This document shows positions 34,075 through 45,780 of a stretch of 64,000 nt of DNA, in pieces; the first letter of the stretch is position 1; each line of letters starts with the position of its first letter. The notes beneath the pieces are model-generated. The model was not told the DNA's origin. It did not search any database and was given only the letters and a program-made list of their open reading frames with translations. The stretch spans positions 191,260,938 to 191,324,937 of the forward strand of contig JBOZIK010000001.1 in NCBI GenBank assembly GCA_051453625.1, in the 5' to 3' direction. Source of the DNA: Welwitschia mirabilis (lineage: Eukaryota > Gnetophyta > Gnetopsida > Welwitschiales). The position numbers were made by a program, and so were the translations under genes.

Positions 34075-35040
34075 ACTAGAATATTCGATAACACATGGTG
34101 GTGATGTGGATGATACATAGCAGCAACATTCGGTAGCCTTAAGCAAGATGATGTGGAAGATACATGTTAATGTCAGTGGTTGGTAGAAGCAGCAGCATCT
34201 AAAAGCTATGTGTTGGACTTATCATGATGATTCTTACCTAATATAATAAGATGAAAATCCTACCTAATGCTACATAACAAACTTTATAACCACTTACCTA
34301 ACATTACAAGCTAAAGTCTTCCTACCATTTCTTATCCCATGTTCACCTATAAAATAGCCTGAAGCCCTCATTTATAATATCCTTTAGTTGGAAAGTACTA
34401 GAATCCTTGGAGCATCAGGCCGACCCAGCTTTCTAAGTACTGTCTTTACAAGTGAACTTGTTTTGAGTATAGCTTGAGAAGTTCATACTAGTGTCTTCTT
34501 CTTCCATTGATGTAATGTATGTTTTTGATTTAATACAAAGTAGTTATTCTCTTTTAATTTTAAGTTGCAAATAAATTTATACTTATAATACTTAAACAAA
34601 AAATATATTATCAAGTTATGTTATTGCTTGAGTTAATTCCATAATTAGTTAGTTTAAGTCTCTTTTATTTAATGCATTTTGAGTACTAAAAGTCCTTACT
34701 TTTTAAATTTATTAAAGGGTTGTGAAGGACCAAGTGACTATTAAGTTCACCAATCCTTAAAAGGTTAATGAGATTATGCCACCATAACCTAAACCATCAT
34801 GACTTGATAGTTTAGGTCTATTTCAAAAATTCACAAGAGAGCTTTGGATTAAAGAACTAGTAGAGGATAAATTGGACTAAACCTTGGAGTTTTTTATTTC
34901 TGTACCTCTTTGATCAAAGTTTCAACATCCTTCTCAAACTCTCTATTTTCTCTTTTCTTTAATTAAAATAGTAAGTTAAGCAAAACTTGTGTAACTTCTG
35001 TCAAGTTATCACAATTATCTCTGTGAAAGAATGATACTAG
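34075..35040 (+). mobile_element. Probable LTR block with TATA box
   Basis: The organisation looks like a plant LTR. A TATAAAAT box at 34348-34355 is followed by less AT-rich text, then TTTGATTTAATACAAAGTAG near 34.53 kb, like an R/U5 region. A T-rich stretch follows to about 35.0 kb. It could be the 3' LTR of the Athila-like host or the 5' LTR of the copia copy that follows. No second copy was found, so the borders are unknown. Confidence 0.4.
34348..34355 (+). promoter_or_regulatory. TATA box in probable LTR
   Basis: TATAAAAT preceded by a C-rich CCATGTTCACC and followed by AGCCTGAAGCCCTCA. This composition is typical of plant LTR promoters. Confidence 0.45.
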
Positions 35041-35479
35041 GTATTTACCTAGTTTATTTTAGTTTGATTATACTATACATAAATAATCATCATTATAGAA
35101 ACTTCAAATAATGATTCTCTGCTTAATTCTTTAAAGCTTCATCCTTACTCTAACCTAGTAACCATATTGAATGCTTAATGTCCTATGGTTAAGATGAAAG
35201 ATGTGGCCACTAGTAATGCTTTAGTTCCTTCTATTAGTATTTCTAGTTTGAAATCTATAAAAATTGATAAATTTAGTGCTTTTAACATAGTTAATCATAG
35301 TTTCAATAGCAATTTCATAGGTTCTTTAACTAAAGAAGTTAATACTACTTAAATATGACATCGAAGTATTTGTCTACAGTCAACTCTTCAAGATGTTCAC
35401 GATGATGAAAAGGGTAAAACTAGAACTATACATGGCTTGCACACATCTCATGACAATAATAATGATAACTTTACTTAAC
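35041..35479 (+). other. Region upstream of copia RT, no domain recognised
   Basis: AT-rich, with scattered short frames on the plus strand. If the copia copy were complete, integrase should lie here or further left, but no integrase motif was found. The element is probably truncated. Confidence 0.4.
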
Positions 35480-36960
35480 CTTTGATGGTGAACCAATCTC
35501 ATTTAAAATTTCCTTTCAACATTATCATATACAAGTCTTATGAAAAGAGTATGATAGTATTATTGAAATTGGTACTTAGGAGTTAATAGATCTTTCATAA
35601 GGATACATAAAATTACCCAAAAAATGGATTTTTCATAATAAATATAATGTGAATAACACCTTAAGCGACATAAATCTCAGCTTGTTACTAAATTCCTATA
35701 ACATAAGAAAGCATTTAATTATAATAAAGTCTTTGCTACAATAGTAAAATGGGCTATGATTAGAATAGTGATTACCTTGGCAACATAAAAAGAATAAAAT
35801 ATTTATGAATTGGAAATTAAAACCATCTTTCTTTAGGGATATTTAAAAGAATAAATCTCATGACGCAACCAAAGCGGTTTGAAAAAAAAAGGGCAAAAAA
35901 CATAAGGTGTGTAGATTAATCAAATCTCTATATGAACTAAAATAAGCATCAAGAGCTTGGCACACTAAGCTTAAAAATTATCTAAATTCCATTGAATTTA
36001 GGTCATATGATTATTAAGATATAGATGCCATATTATTCATAAAATCAAATGAGTACAAAACTTAACATACAAAGTGGTATTTGGAGATGATATGCTAATA
36101 GCCATAAGTGATGAAGAAGACATAAAATGAATAAAGATTATCTTAAATAAGGCCTTCAAGATTTTAGATCTTAAATTATCTATATTCTGCTTAGGTTAAG
36201 GAATTATTCAACATGAGTATGGAATATTATTCTTATAAAAGAAGTACATCAGAGATTTGATTTAGATATTTAGATTAGAAAATGTCAAATAAGATATAAT
36301 ACCTTTAGAGAAGAATGTCAAGATGCCTGTTGATAGAGACTTAGAAATTGCAAATGAAACTAAATACAAAATAATAATACGACATATAATTTACATAATC
36401 ATGCTAAATAATACATATTAGATTTTTTTTATGTATTATCAAGATATCCCCATGCACCTAAGGTAACTTGTACTAAATTTTGCAAAGAGAGTACTAAGAT
36501 ATCTAAAGAAAACTAAATATTTAAGTTATAAAAGAAACTGTTAAGTTGTCTTGAAATCATACTTTAATTCTAATTTCACTATAGAAGCTAATAACTCATT
36601 ATTGACATTAGGGTATATCATGTTCTTGGGATCATTGCCATGTCTTGGTAGTAAAAGCATCAAAAAACTATAGTATGATCTTATACTAAGTAGAATATAC
36701 AAGTACTTTTGAGACATGTAGAGAAATTGAATGTCTAAGAAAATTAGTAAAAATAGTAAACTTAAAACAAACTAAAAAATAGATATCAATAATTAATTAG
36801 CAATTTGTATAGCAAAATATTAAATAAATCATGACAAGACAAAATACTTTCATGTTAGAATCCATAAAATAAGGGAACTCATATAAACTAAAGTCCTTAT
36901 GCCTATATAATATTTGACTGCAAAAACCACTGATTCAAGAGAATTTCTTGTACTTGCAAT
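35480..36960 (+). pseudogene. Ty1/copia reverse transcriptase and RNase H, decayed (copy 1)
   Basis: Read across stops, the plus strand gives the copia RT order. GEPISF (35.48 kb) is followed by ELIDLS and KYNVNNTL (about 35.64 kb), VKWAMIRIVITLAT (35745-35786), CRLIKSLYELK and ASRAWH (35911-35964), and KLKNYLNSIEFRS. The catalytic motif reads VFGDDMLI (about 36.08 kb) with both aspartates kept. RNase H follows, with a GYIMFLGS-like segment near 36.62 kb. It is the same family as 44478-45420; the two share long stretches down to the 3' flank. Stops are frequent, so it is inactive. Confidence 0.8.
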
Positions 36961-37300
36961 TTAAAATTAAATTAATGATAAGTTAATTTGAAATCATTTT
37001 TTCTTGTATACATTATGGGCTTCATTTAACTTTTTGAGTCTCTAGTTAAAGTCACTCTTTCTCATAGTACTATGGGATATGTAGTACAATTGACCTAGTG
37101 CTATAGGATGTGTAATACTAGGGTGTAAAAAAAAAAAGAATTTTTATAGGACCTTACTCCTCTGATAGTGGTTGCACTCTCCTCATTATGGTTGTAAATT
37201 AAGTTGTAAAAAATAAAAACTTGAGAAAAAGTTATGCCTAGAAGTCATTTGTGACATAGCTACTTACTAAGGCTATAACAATATATTACAACTTGAAAAG
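36961..37300 (+). mobile_element. 3' flank of copia copy 1 (probable LTR start)
   Basis: Homologous to 45490-45690. Both contain ACATTATGGGCTTCATTT, then GAGTCTCT and repeated GGATATGTAGTA-like words. After about 37120 a poly(A) run ends the similarity. This is consistent with the 3' untranslated region or start of the 3' LTR of the family. Confidence 0.5.
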
Positions 37301-37314
37301 AGATAGATAGATAG

Positions 37315-37349
<35 letters not shown>

Positions 37350-37350
37350 A
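37301..37350. repeat. Compound microsatellite (GATA)n-(TA)n-(GA)n
   Basis: Four GATA-like units, about twelve TA units and then about eight GA units in direct succession. Confidence 0.95.
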
Positions 37351-38009
37351 GAATAATTGTATATGCAATGAAATTTAAATCCAAATATTTTCAATTCAAT
37401 ATCATGGATAATCATTAAACTCTATCCTAGCAAAGAGAAAGATTTAAGTTTTAAAATCATTTTGCATCATCTTAATAATTTGATAAATAATTTAGTTTTA
37501 ATTCCATTTAATGAAGTTGATCTATCCATAAGAAAATAAAAGTAGTCATAAGATAACTTTGTTTAAAATAAAAAATCAAAAACTTTATTAAGCTAAAAAT
37601 TTATTACATCACGTTGCAGAAATAATATAAAAGCATAATTTAAGCTACTAAGAGCTAAAATGATAAACCATTCAATTGAAATTACTCAATTATTAAAGAA
37701 CTTGTTCTTCCTATTAAAACATCTAGTCTTAGATGACAATCTCACAAAACTCTTAACTGGGGGTAGTAGATGCATCTCACGTAAAGACTCTGATAGCATA
37801 TTGATCTCTTCTAGATGGGCTTACTATAAGTTCTAATAAGGCTTGACATTCCATATTTTTTTCTCTGTGTTCTTCTTATTAAAACTTAATGTAGCAAGAC
37901 TAAGTGCAGGGTTTGTGCCTTATAGCTAATCAACCCTTTTTTCTATCATTTTCATCCACCTAGCTAACTAACATAAAGAAACATCATAAGCTAAATTTCC
38001 TTGATTGAG
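37351..38009. other. AT-rich DNA, nothing recognised
   Basis: No open frame, repeat or element end could be supported on either strand. Confidence 0.45.
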
Positions 38010-38195
38010 TTACCAACAAAGCTCTTCAGTTCTTACCCTCAGGTACTCACCCACCACATGATGAATCATAAGACCAAAACTTGGAGGGATAGCACCATTT
38101 TCAAAATGGTCTTTTATAGCCTCAGTAATGAAAGTATCAAAGGTATCTAAAACCTGAGTAGGTGATTTGTAATCATAGAACAAGAACTGTTGCAC
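38010..38195 (-). pseudogene. Possible protein-coding remnant, unknown family
   Basis: A 61-residue minus-strand frame reads like real protein, with mixed composition: FLFYDYKSPTQVLDTFDTF and FGLMIHHVVGEYLRVRTEE. After the stop, further plausible text continues in frame (LNQGNLAYD). I do not recognise the family. It may be an exon-like fragment or transposon gag piece. No start signal or partner exon was found. Confidence 0.3.
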
Positions 38196-38936
38196 CTCTT
38201 TCTCTAACCTAACTAATATCTAAGATGACTAGGAGTCTACACTCCTAATACAAATGTTAATCTGAGTGTAAATCAAGTTAAAAAGGTAAAGTTTTACCTT
38301 TTTAACCCATAAGGTAGTAATGGGAGAGTGAGGAGGAGTGAAATTCATTAGTATTAACTAAGAAAGATGGGAAGGATTATAAAATTATTGAATGAAGGAA
38401 CTTTATAACTCAGATGGAGAATGGTGAATGATTAGAAAGAGATTTATAACATAAGTCTTATTTAGTGTGGTTGACAAATGTAAATCATTTTAGGTTACCC
38501 AGTGCACACATGTTCAGTAATGAAGTTAAAAAAGTTAAAAAAAGTACATACATATTTTGTCCAACGGCTGAGGTATGCCAAGTTTCAATAATAATCATGA
38601 AGCAAGATAAGAATCGGAGAATTTCAAACTGATCAAGGTTTAATCTAAGGTCATAACTTTAGAATGATTTATGATCAGTTTAGTTTTTCTTATTTTATAA
38701 GCCTTTACAGGGACCCATCAAATTTTGTCATCATTTTCAATTATCAAGTGGTTATTAAAATTCTAAGATTTACTTTTTGAAGGAAGATCTTTAAATAATA
38801 CTATGCAAACAATTATTAATAATATAGAGAAAAAATATATTTTAAGAAAGAATAAGAAATGAAAGTTACCTATGTCATTCCTATAATAAAACATTGTCAT
38901 GAAATTGGCCTTAGAAATGAGTTTATCCAATTGATT
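38196..38936. other. AT-rich DNA, nothing recognised
   Basis: No gene seen. A short self-repeat (AAAAAGGTAAAGTTTTACCTTTTTAAC) forms a potential hairpin near 38280-38306. Confidence 0.4.
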
Positions 38937-39270
38937 AACACCAACTTAAAGATAAAACTTTAATTTAGATTTCTAGCTAACTTTAATTCAAAGTCAAAAC
39001 TTTGAGTCATATTTTAGACCAAACCATTGTGATGTAATTCCAAAATATTGGCTGACGTCAGCTCAAAGTCAAAACTTTAAGCTAGATTTATGTCAACTTA
39101 ATTATTTTCTTACATTCTATAAACCTATAATAAAACAAAATCATCTAGTTAACTGACAATGACTCAAAGTTAAAATTTGAGTTGGATTTTGAGCTAAGCT
39201 ATCAAGACGCAAGTTTTAAGGAGTTGACTGATACTAGCTCAAAGCTGAAGCTTTAAGCTAAATTTTAAGT
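38937..39270. repeat. Degenerate tandem repeat with AGCTCAAAGTCAAAACTTTA core
   Basis: At least four diverged copies of a core such as TCAAAGTCAAAACTTTAAGC occur near 38.94, 38.99, 39.06, 39.16 and 39.24 kb. Between them lie variants of CTAGATTTATGTCAACTT. Spacing is irregular (about 50-95 bp). Origin unknown. Confidence 0.6.
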
Positions 39271-40137
39271 AAACTTTATCTTCTTGAGCTTACTTCTAAA
39301 GAGTAGGATCTTCTTCTCAATAACCTCCATTAACTTTCTACTATAACTTCTTCATGTGATCTTACTTCTCTATACTTAGTTACTTAATTATAATTACGTG
39401 GTAGGAATTTAAAGGACCTCATTGAGAACTCTCAAAATTTTAACAATCACCTTCAAACTCTTTTATCAGCTTCATAGTGGATTAAGTAACCCTTGTTGAG
39501 AACTCAAGTGTTCTCGATGAATCTTGTCAAAACCTGGTGTTGTACAAAGTATTTATCACATAAATATGATATTTCATTTCTTAGTCATTTTACTTAAACT
39601 CTTTCTCAATAATCCCTCCTTATTCTCGGTGACCCCCATCACAAGTTAATTAATACCTGTTTTCCATGTTATTTAACCCACATTAGCCTCATAATGTCTA
39701 CTCCATATCAGCAAATTTTTGCATCATTCTTCTTATCATCATCTCATTCCATTTTTTAGCATTAGCAAGATATGCAACAATTCCATTTTTAACTATTTTG
39801 TTTCTGGTAAAAATTCTCATTTACTCATAAGACATGTGAATTTAACACAATAGCAAGTATTATTTTATGCCTATTTTAAGTGGAAAATATGTTTGTAATT
39901 CTAATTTCACCTCTGTATTTTTACTCTTTCATGCTTTCTTATGCTCTTTTGTGTTTAAGTTCTTGAATTGTGGTAGAACACCTTGATGCAAAGATCTCAG
40001 GTATGACCAATATCTTATATTCAATATTCAGAAGAATGCAAAATTTAACATGTAGGAAGAGTGAAGTCGAATACAATGGAGTAAAATAAAAATTTTTTTA
40101 CAAATTTTTGTAGTAGTGAGAATGCATCTCCAAATTT
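39271..40137. other. AT-rich DNA, nothing recognised
   Basis: No supported feature on either strand. The text just before 40138 may still belong to the decayed reading frame that follows. Confidence 0.4.
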
Positions 40138-42782
40138 GTGAAAATGACTCTGTGAAAATATGTTTTATATTCTTTTTAGAAAAGAATTGCTCAATGAGTT
40201 ATTTTCCAAATGTTATGAGTTAAGAAGCTTTTCTTTAAAACATGTTTTCAATAACCTAACTCCAATAATTGTGAAAATTTTGATAGAGTGCAAGATTATC
40301 TCCTCATTAAATTTCACACATGTGCTTTTTCATTCCTACTTAACAAATTTTAAATAGAGAATCATTGAGCTAGGGTGATATGAATGGCTTACCATGAATG
40401 ACAAATTCACCTTGGAATCTATTTTTGAGCTTTATAAGAATTTGAGAATAAATGATATAAAAGATGTGTTAGAAACAATAGTTGAAAATAAAATAATACT
40501 AATTACTTGAGAAAATATTAGAGAAATCTTGCACTTACCACCTAGAGGAAAATCTATTTATGATACTAAGAGTAACAAAAACACAAATTTAACCATGAGT
40601 CTTCTAGAAAGGATGCAATGTAAGGAAGAATCCCAGTAGACAAAAATGCAGAACCAAAATTTTTCATCATTTCAAAAATTATGGCCAGTAATTTGGTATC
40701 CATTTTTCATAAACAAAATGGTATTACATTATCTTGTCTGTATATGATAGTAGTTGTGAAGGATAAGACAAATCAGACAAATGTAAATATTTTAGAAGAA
40801 ATCTTTTTGGGTTTGTTAAGACATATTGTAAAATTGAATAAAGCCATAATTGAAGCTTCTAGCACAGTAGGATTAGGATTTCCTTATTTTATAGTCTGAA
40901 TATTAAGCAAAAATAAAGTTCCATTCTAACCAAATAAGTCTTGTATCAATCTAACTATTCAGAGTTTTTTTGAAGTTAAGGAGTTAAGTCTTCTAAAAAT
41001 CATAGGATACAAGACTACTTAGCTAGACCCAAAAGAACCCTCTTCTAGTCCCTAGAGGCTACCTTTCTTGTTGTCCTCCTTAAGCATGTCTTAAGACCCA
41101 AATCAATTCTCAATTGAAGAACTTTTGTTCTCTCATTTACTTCAGGTAGTTAGTTCTCCAAAAAACTAGAAGAATACTAGATTGACAATCTTTGTTGTGC
41201 TTGAAAGTTAGTTAAATATGAAATTCAAACTTGTCTCAGTAGAAAAGAAGAGGTTTTAGCATTACAAAGCCAAGTTGGTAGTTTAAGAATTGAGAATAAA
41301 TTATTGAAGTAGAAATTAGATCAGGAAAGAAAAAATAATAAAAAATTACAACGAAAAATTATTAATAAGAAAGAAAACATTTATCTCTATAAAGCTTTCA
41401 AGGATATTAGTATGAAATTATAGAGAGCTTATGAATACATTATTGAACCAAAGACTGCTATTGAAGATAGGGGAGAATTAAAAAATTTCCCAAATGAAAG
41501 ACCAGACATGTTAGTATCCTTTTTATAGAATTTCGTTTCAAGCAAGAAATATGATACTAAATACATTAAGCATGAACAAAAATTTATTACATTCATGTAT
41601 AATGAAGGGCCTTTACTCCTAAGGGAGTATTTAGATAAAATCTATACAAACCTACAAGGGATGAATGAAAACTTCATGAAGATTCATGCAGAGGATCAAG
41701 AATACAGACATAAATGGCTTAAAGCCCATTATTCTTTGAAATACTATTAATCCCTTTTGGAAGAAAATAAGAGAGCCATGGACTAGTTTGATGAAAGAAA
41801 ATGAGGCTCTTAAGAATTAGATGAGAGAAGCAAGCTATTTTGATTGATCTCTTTAAGATCCCATGATAAAATGTCTATCTTTAGAAATAAAAGAGGAAAT
41901 CAAAAGAGTATTAAGTTTAATTTAGGGCATTCCTTTAACTTCTTTAACTCTGACTAGTGAGATTAAGAAAAAACTAAAGTACTATAGATGTTTTGAAGAA
42001 ATATCATGCCAAGTTGAAGAACAATATCAAAATAATGTTCTTTAAATCTGTCTAACTTATTATTCAAAATTTAGAAAAATAGAATATGAGATTACTACAT
42101 AAGCATCGCTTGATGGTGGAAAAGTTGAATAAGAGAATTAGATTTGGGTATAAGGAATTCGTTGTTTCAAGCATCCTTAACTATTACCACTAGAAATTAT
42201 ATGATTTCATCAATAGATTTGAAGAAAATTTAGAAAGTATTATTCAGTAAACTTCTAGAAAATGATCAAAGATAAGTAGAATTTTTTAGAATTATAAAAG
42301 ATATGTCAAATCATTGTGAATTGAAATTTTATAGAAAGAAACTAAAGTCTCTACTTAAGAATTTAAGAAAATTTTCAATGACACAATGACAAAATTTTAT
42401 AAGATATTGGAAGAATGTGATTTAGATATGAAAGTTTTTCTAGTGTTCTCTCAAGATTTTTATAATTTATATTATTTTAGAATAGAATTATATAGAACAT
42501 GACTATGTTAAGAGATACTTTTATGNNNNNNNNNNNNNNNNNNNNNNNNNNNNNNNNNNNNNNNNNNNNNNNNNNNNNNNNNNNNNNNNACTTCAAGAAT
42601 AGGAATACAAATTGAGGAAACTCTAGAACCCAAATGTATGCCTTAAAGTCCCAAAGAAAAAATTCCTCTAGCTCCCAAAAGAAAGAGAGGAAAGTCAAAG
42701 CAATCGAGGGCTCCTTCAGTGGCAGAGACAAGGGTAGAAAGACCACCACAGACTTTAGTGATCCTACTTTGCAAGAGGAATA
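40138..42782 (+). pseudogene. Decayed gag-like/plant-transposon-domain reading frame with coiled coil and basic tail
   Basis: The plus strand shows a long, repeatedly broken protein. Open pieces lie at 40160-40357 and 40681-40899. Between and beyond them, stop-ridden but protein-like text includes FTLESIFELYKNL, ENIREILHLPPRGK, SSTVGLGFPYF, then a Lys/Glu-rich coiled-coil-like stretch (about 41.2-42.5 kb). Near 42.65-42.74 kb a basic segment, APKRKRGKSKQS, resembles a nuclear localisation signal. The N-terminal pattern reminds me of the putative plant transposon protein domain found in some retrotransposon gag proteins; this is a resemblance, not a firm match. A 64-N gap lies at 42526-42589. 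No RT follows. Confidence 0.4.
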
Positions 42783-43489
42783 AATAAAAATTTTATCTGC
42801 CTTAGAATAGGAAAAACAATCTTCTAATTAGCTAAGAAATTAGTAGAACTAGAGTTTAGCTTCCTCTCTTTCTTTCTCTCGTTTGTATATATTTGTTTGT
42901 TAAGGAACTAATAAAACTTAATCTTGGAGGAACTAATGATTACTATTTTTTATGTAAATTTTACTTATTAATGGAATGTTTTTGTTTTTGTAATCATAAT
43001 TTTAGACAGTAATAGATACTTGTTTTTTAGAAATTAAGTAAATATACTTACTAATCAATAAGTTAGTTAGTTAGTATGTTAGTAGGTTAGTATATTTTAT
43101 GTTATTGAGTTATAGGTACAAAATGTCACTTAGCATAAAGAAGAAAGAGAAGGCTGAGGTGGCAAAAAGGTAGTAACAACCTTAACCATAAACCTATCCC
43201 TGAGGAGCAAATAAAGGAAATGGAAAAACAGAAAGATGTATGAGGAAGAGATCACCATCAAAAGGGGGAATCATTTTGGAAAATAGATCTAGCAATAAAA
43301 CTTAGTAAGAAGGTCAAGAGGGAAGCTTTAGTCATCCTACAAAGGATGTAGGGGCATCTCTAATGCTCTAATTATTGTCTACAAGGGAAAACATAAGCTC
43401 ATTAGTATGTCTTTGTGTAACATTTTGGTATTTCAATACAAGTATGAAAAGCTAATATTTTAAGTATCATTTTATGCATGTCTTATTTC
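42783..43489. other. AT-rich spacer, no gene
   Basis: Contains short TTAGTTAGTTAGTATG repeats near 43060-43095 and purine-rich stretches at 43.13-43.32 kb. The latter could be further coding remnant but carry no recognisable motif. Confidence 0.4.
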
Positions 43490-44412
43490 TTGAAAAAGTA
43501 ATATTGCCTTCATTTGCTCCTGTTTGTGTAGCTAAGCATAAAATAAGATAATTAACAGTGCTTAGAAATAAGTATTATTCAGTGTCTTATCTAACTTTTA
43601 TCATGTTTTCTATTTCTTTATTTTCCCATAGTGTAATATATGGAAATAGCAAAATTTATCATCAAATAAACTGACCTGACTAGCTCAAGTAACTTCATCA
43701 TGATATTAGTGTGATGATGCACTTTGAACTAAATAGTTAAATCTTAACTAGTTCTTTAGTAAGCCTTTGATTTTTATTTAATGGTTTAANNNNNNNNNNN
43801 NNNNNNNNNNNNNNNNNNNNNNNNNNNNNNNNNNNNNNNNNNNNNNNNNNNNNNNNNNNNNNNNNNNNNNNNNNNNNNNNNNNNNNNNNNNNNNNNNNNN
43901 NNNNNNNNNNNNNNNNNNNNNNNNNNNNNNNNNNNNNNNNNNNNNNNNNNNNNNNNNNNNNNNNNNNNNNNNNNNNNNNNNNNNNNNNNNNNNNNNNNNN
44001 NNNNNNNNNNNNNNNNNNNNNNNNNNNNNNNNNNNNNNNNNNNNNNNNNNNNNNNNNNNNNNNNNNNNNNNNNNNNNNNNNNNNNNNNNNNNNNNNNNTA
44101 TTACTTAAAAAGGTAATATTATCTCTATTTGTCCCTATTTATGCAGCTGAACATGAATCAAGATAACTAATAATACTTTGAAATAAGTATTGTTCAGTAT
44201 TTTATCTAATTTCTATCATGTTTTTCTATTCTTTTTATTTCCCCTAATGTAATATATGTAAATAGCGAATTTTATCAATAAATAAACTAGATTGACTAGT
44301 TTAAGTAACTTCATCTTGATATTATTGTGATGATGTGTTTTGAACTAAACAAATAACAACCAAGAATCTTAACTAGTTCTTTAGTAAGCCTTTGATTTTT
44401 ATTTAATGGTTT
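43490..44412 (+). repeat. Pair of ~300-bp direct repeats around a 309-N gap
   Basis: 43490-43789 and 44099-44412 are clear homologues. Both contain TTCTTTAGTAAGCCTTTGAT, AATAAACT...GACTAG and TTATTTAATGGTTTAA. The gap is 43790-44098. They could be LTR-like copies around an unassembled insert or a simple tandem duplication. The second is followed within 70 bp by copia coding. Confidence 0.75.
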
Positions 44413-44477
44413 AAGTTTATTTCAGGTTAACAGTATCATAGTTTCTGCACTTTTCCATCATAGTCTCTTAATATTTC

Positions 44478-45420
44478 TTGCATTTATTTTATCATATAAG
44501 CTTTCATCATTATACTAAACTTGCAAATTATTTAAGCTCCATTGAATTTAGATTATTTAATTATCAAGATGTAGATGCCACATTATTCATAAAATACAAT
44601 GAATGCAACTTAACATACAAAGTGGTATTTGTAAATGATATGCTGATAACCATAAGTGATGAGGAAGACATAAAAAGAATAAAGATTATCTTAAGTAAGG
44701 ACTTCAAGATTTCTGACCCCAAATTGGCTATATTCTACTTAGGTATAGAAATTATTTAGCACAAGAATGGTATATTCTTAATATAAAAAAAGTACGTCAT
44801 AGATTTGATCTAAAAGTTTAGACTAGAAAATGTCAAAGAAGCTATAATGCCTTTGGAGAAGAATGTCAAGATATCTACTGATAAAGACTTAAAACTTGTA
44901 AATGAAACTAAATACAAAAGAATATTAGGACATCTAATTTACATAACTAATACTAGACAAGACATATCATATGTTATTAGTGCATTATCAAGATATCTTC
45001 ATGTACATAAGGTAACCCATTTGAACATTGTAAAGAAAGTATTGAGATATCTAAAGAAAACTAAAGATTTGGATCTAACTTATAAAAGAAACTCTTAATT
45101 TGTCTTGAAGTCATACTCTAATTTTAATTTCATTATAGAAGCTGGTAACTCATTATTGACATTAGGGTATATCATATTCTTGGGAACATTGTCCCTATCT
45201 TGGTGGTCAAAGCATCAACAAGCTATAGTGTGATTTTCTACTAAGGTACAATATATAGCTACTTCTGAGACATGTAGAGAAATTGAATGGCTAAGAAAAT
45301 TATTGAAAATAGTAAAATTAAAACAAACTAGGGAAATGGATCTCTTCTTCAATAATTCATTAGCAAAGCAAAAGATCAAATGCATCATGATAAGAAAAAA
45401 TACTTTCATATTGGAATCCA
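44478..45420 (+). pseudogene. Ty1/copia reverse transcriptase (C-terminal) and RNase H, decayed (copy 2)
   Basis: Two open pieces (44478-44759 and 44847-45098) continue one protein. KLANYLSSIEFRLFNYQD is followed by VFVNDMLITISDEEDI, where the first catalytic Asp of the usual YVDD has become Asn. Next come LGIEII, then after a short broken stretch MPLEKNVKI, ILGHLIYITNTRQDISYV and LRYLKKTKDLDLTY. RNase H follows to about 45.4 kb, with GYIIFLGT, SWWSKHQQAIV and TCREIEWLRKLLK. It is the same family as 35480-36960 but starts later, so the 5' part is missing. Confidence 0.82.
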
Positions 45421-45780
45421 CAAAATTAGATAATTCATATAAAATAAAGTTCTTATGCCTATATACTATTTAACTGCGTAAATCGCTTATTTAAGAGAAG
45501 TTCTAATACTTCAATTCAAAATTGAATTAATAATAAGTTGATTTGAACTTATTTTTTCTCATATACATTATGGGCTTCATTTGACGTTTTGAGTCTCTAT
45601 TCAAAGTCACTCTTTCTTCTAGTACTACAAGATATGTAGTACAATTGGCCTAGTATTATAGGATGTGTAGTATATTTTTGGCTTAGCATTACAGGATGTG
45701 TAATTCATATAATAGTCTTATCTACTATAAGATGTATAGTAGTAAATTAACTACTTCTTTAATAAAGTAGTTCCCTCACA
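45421..45780 (+). mobile_element. 3' flank of copia copy 2 with palindromic repeats
   Basis: Similar to 36961-37120. From about 45615 it holds at least four diverged copies of a word like TAGTACTACAAGATATGTAG, each nearly palindromic (TACTAC ... GTAGTA), spaced about 40 bp. This is probably the start of the 3' LTR of this family. Confidence 0.5.
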
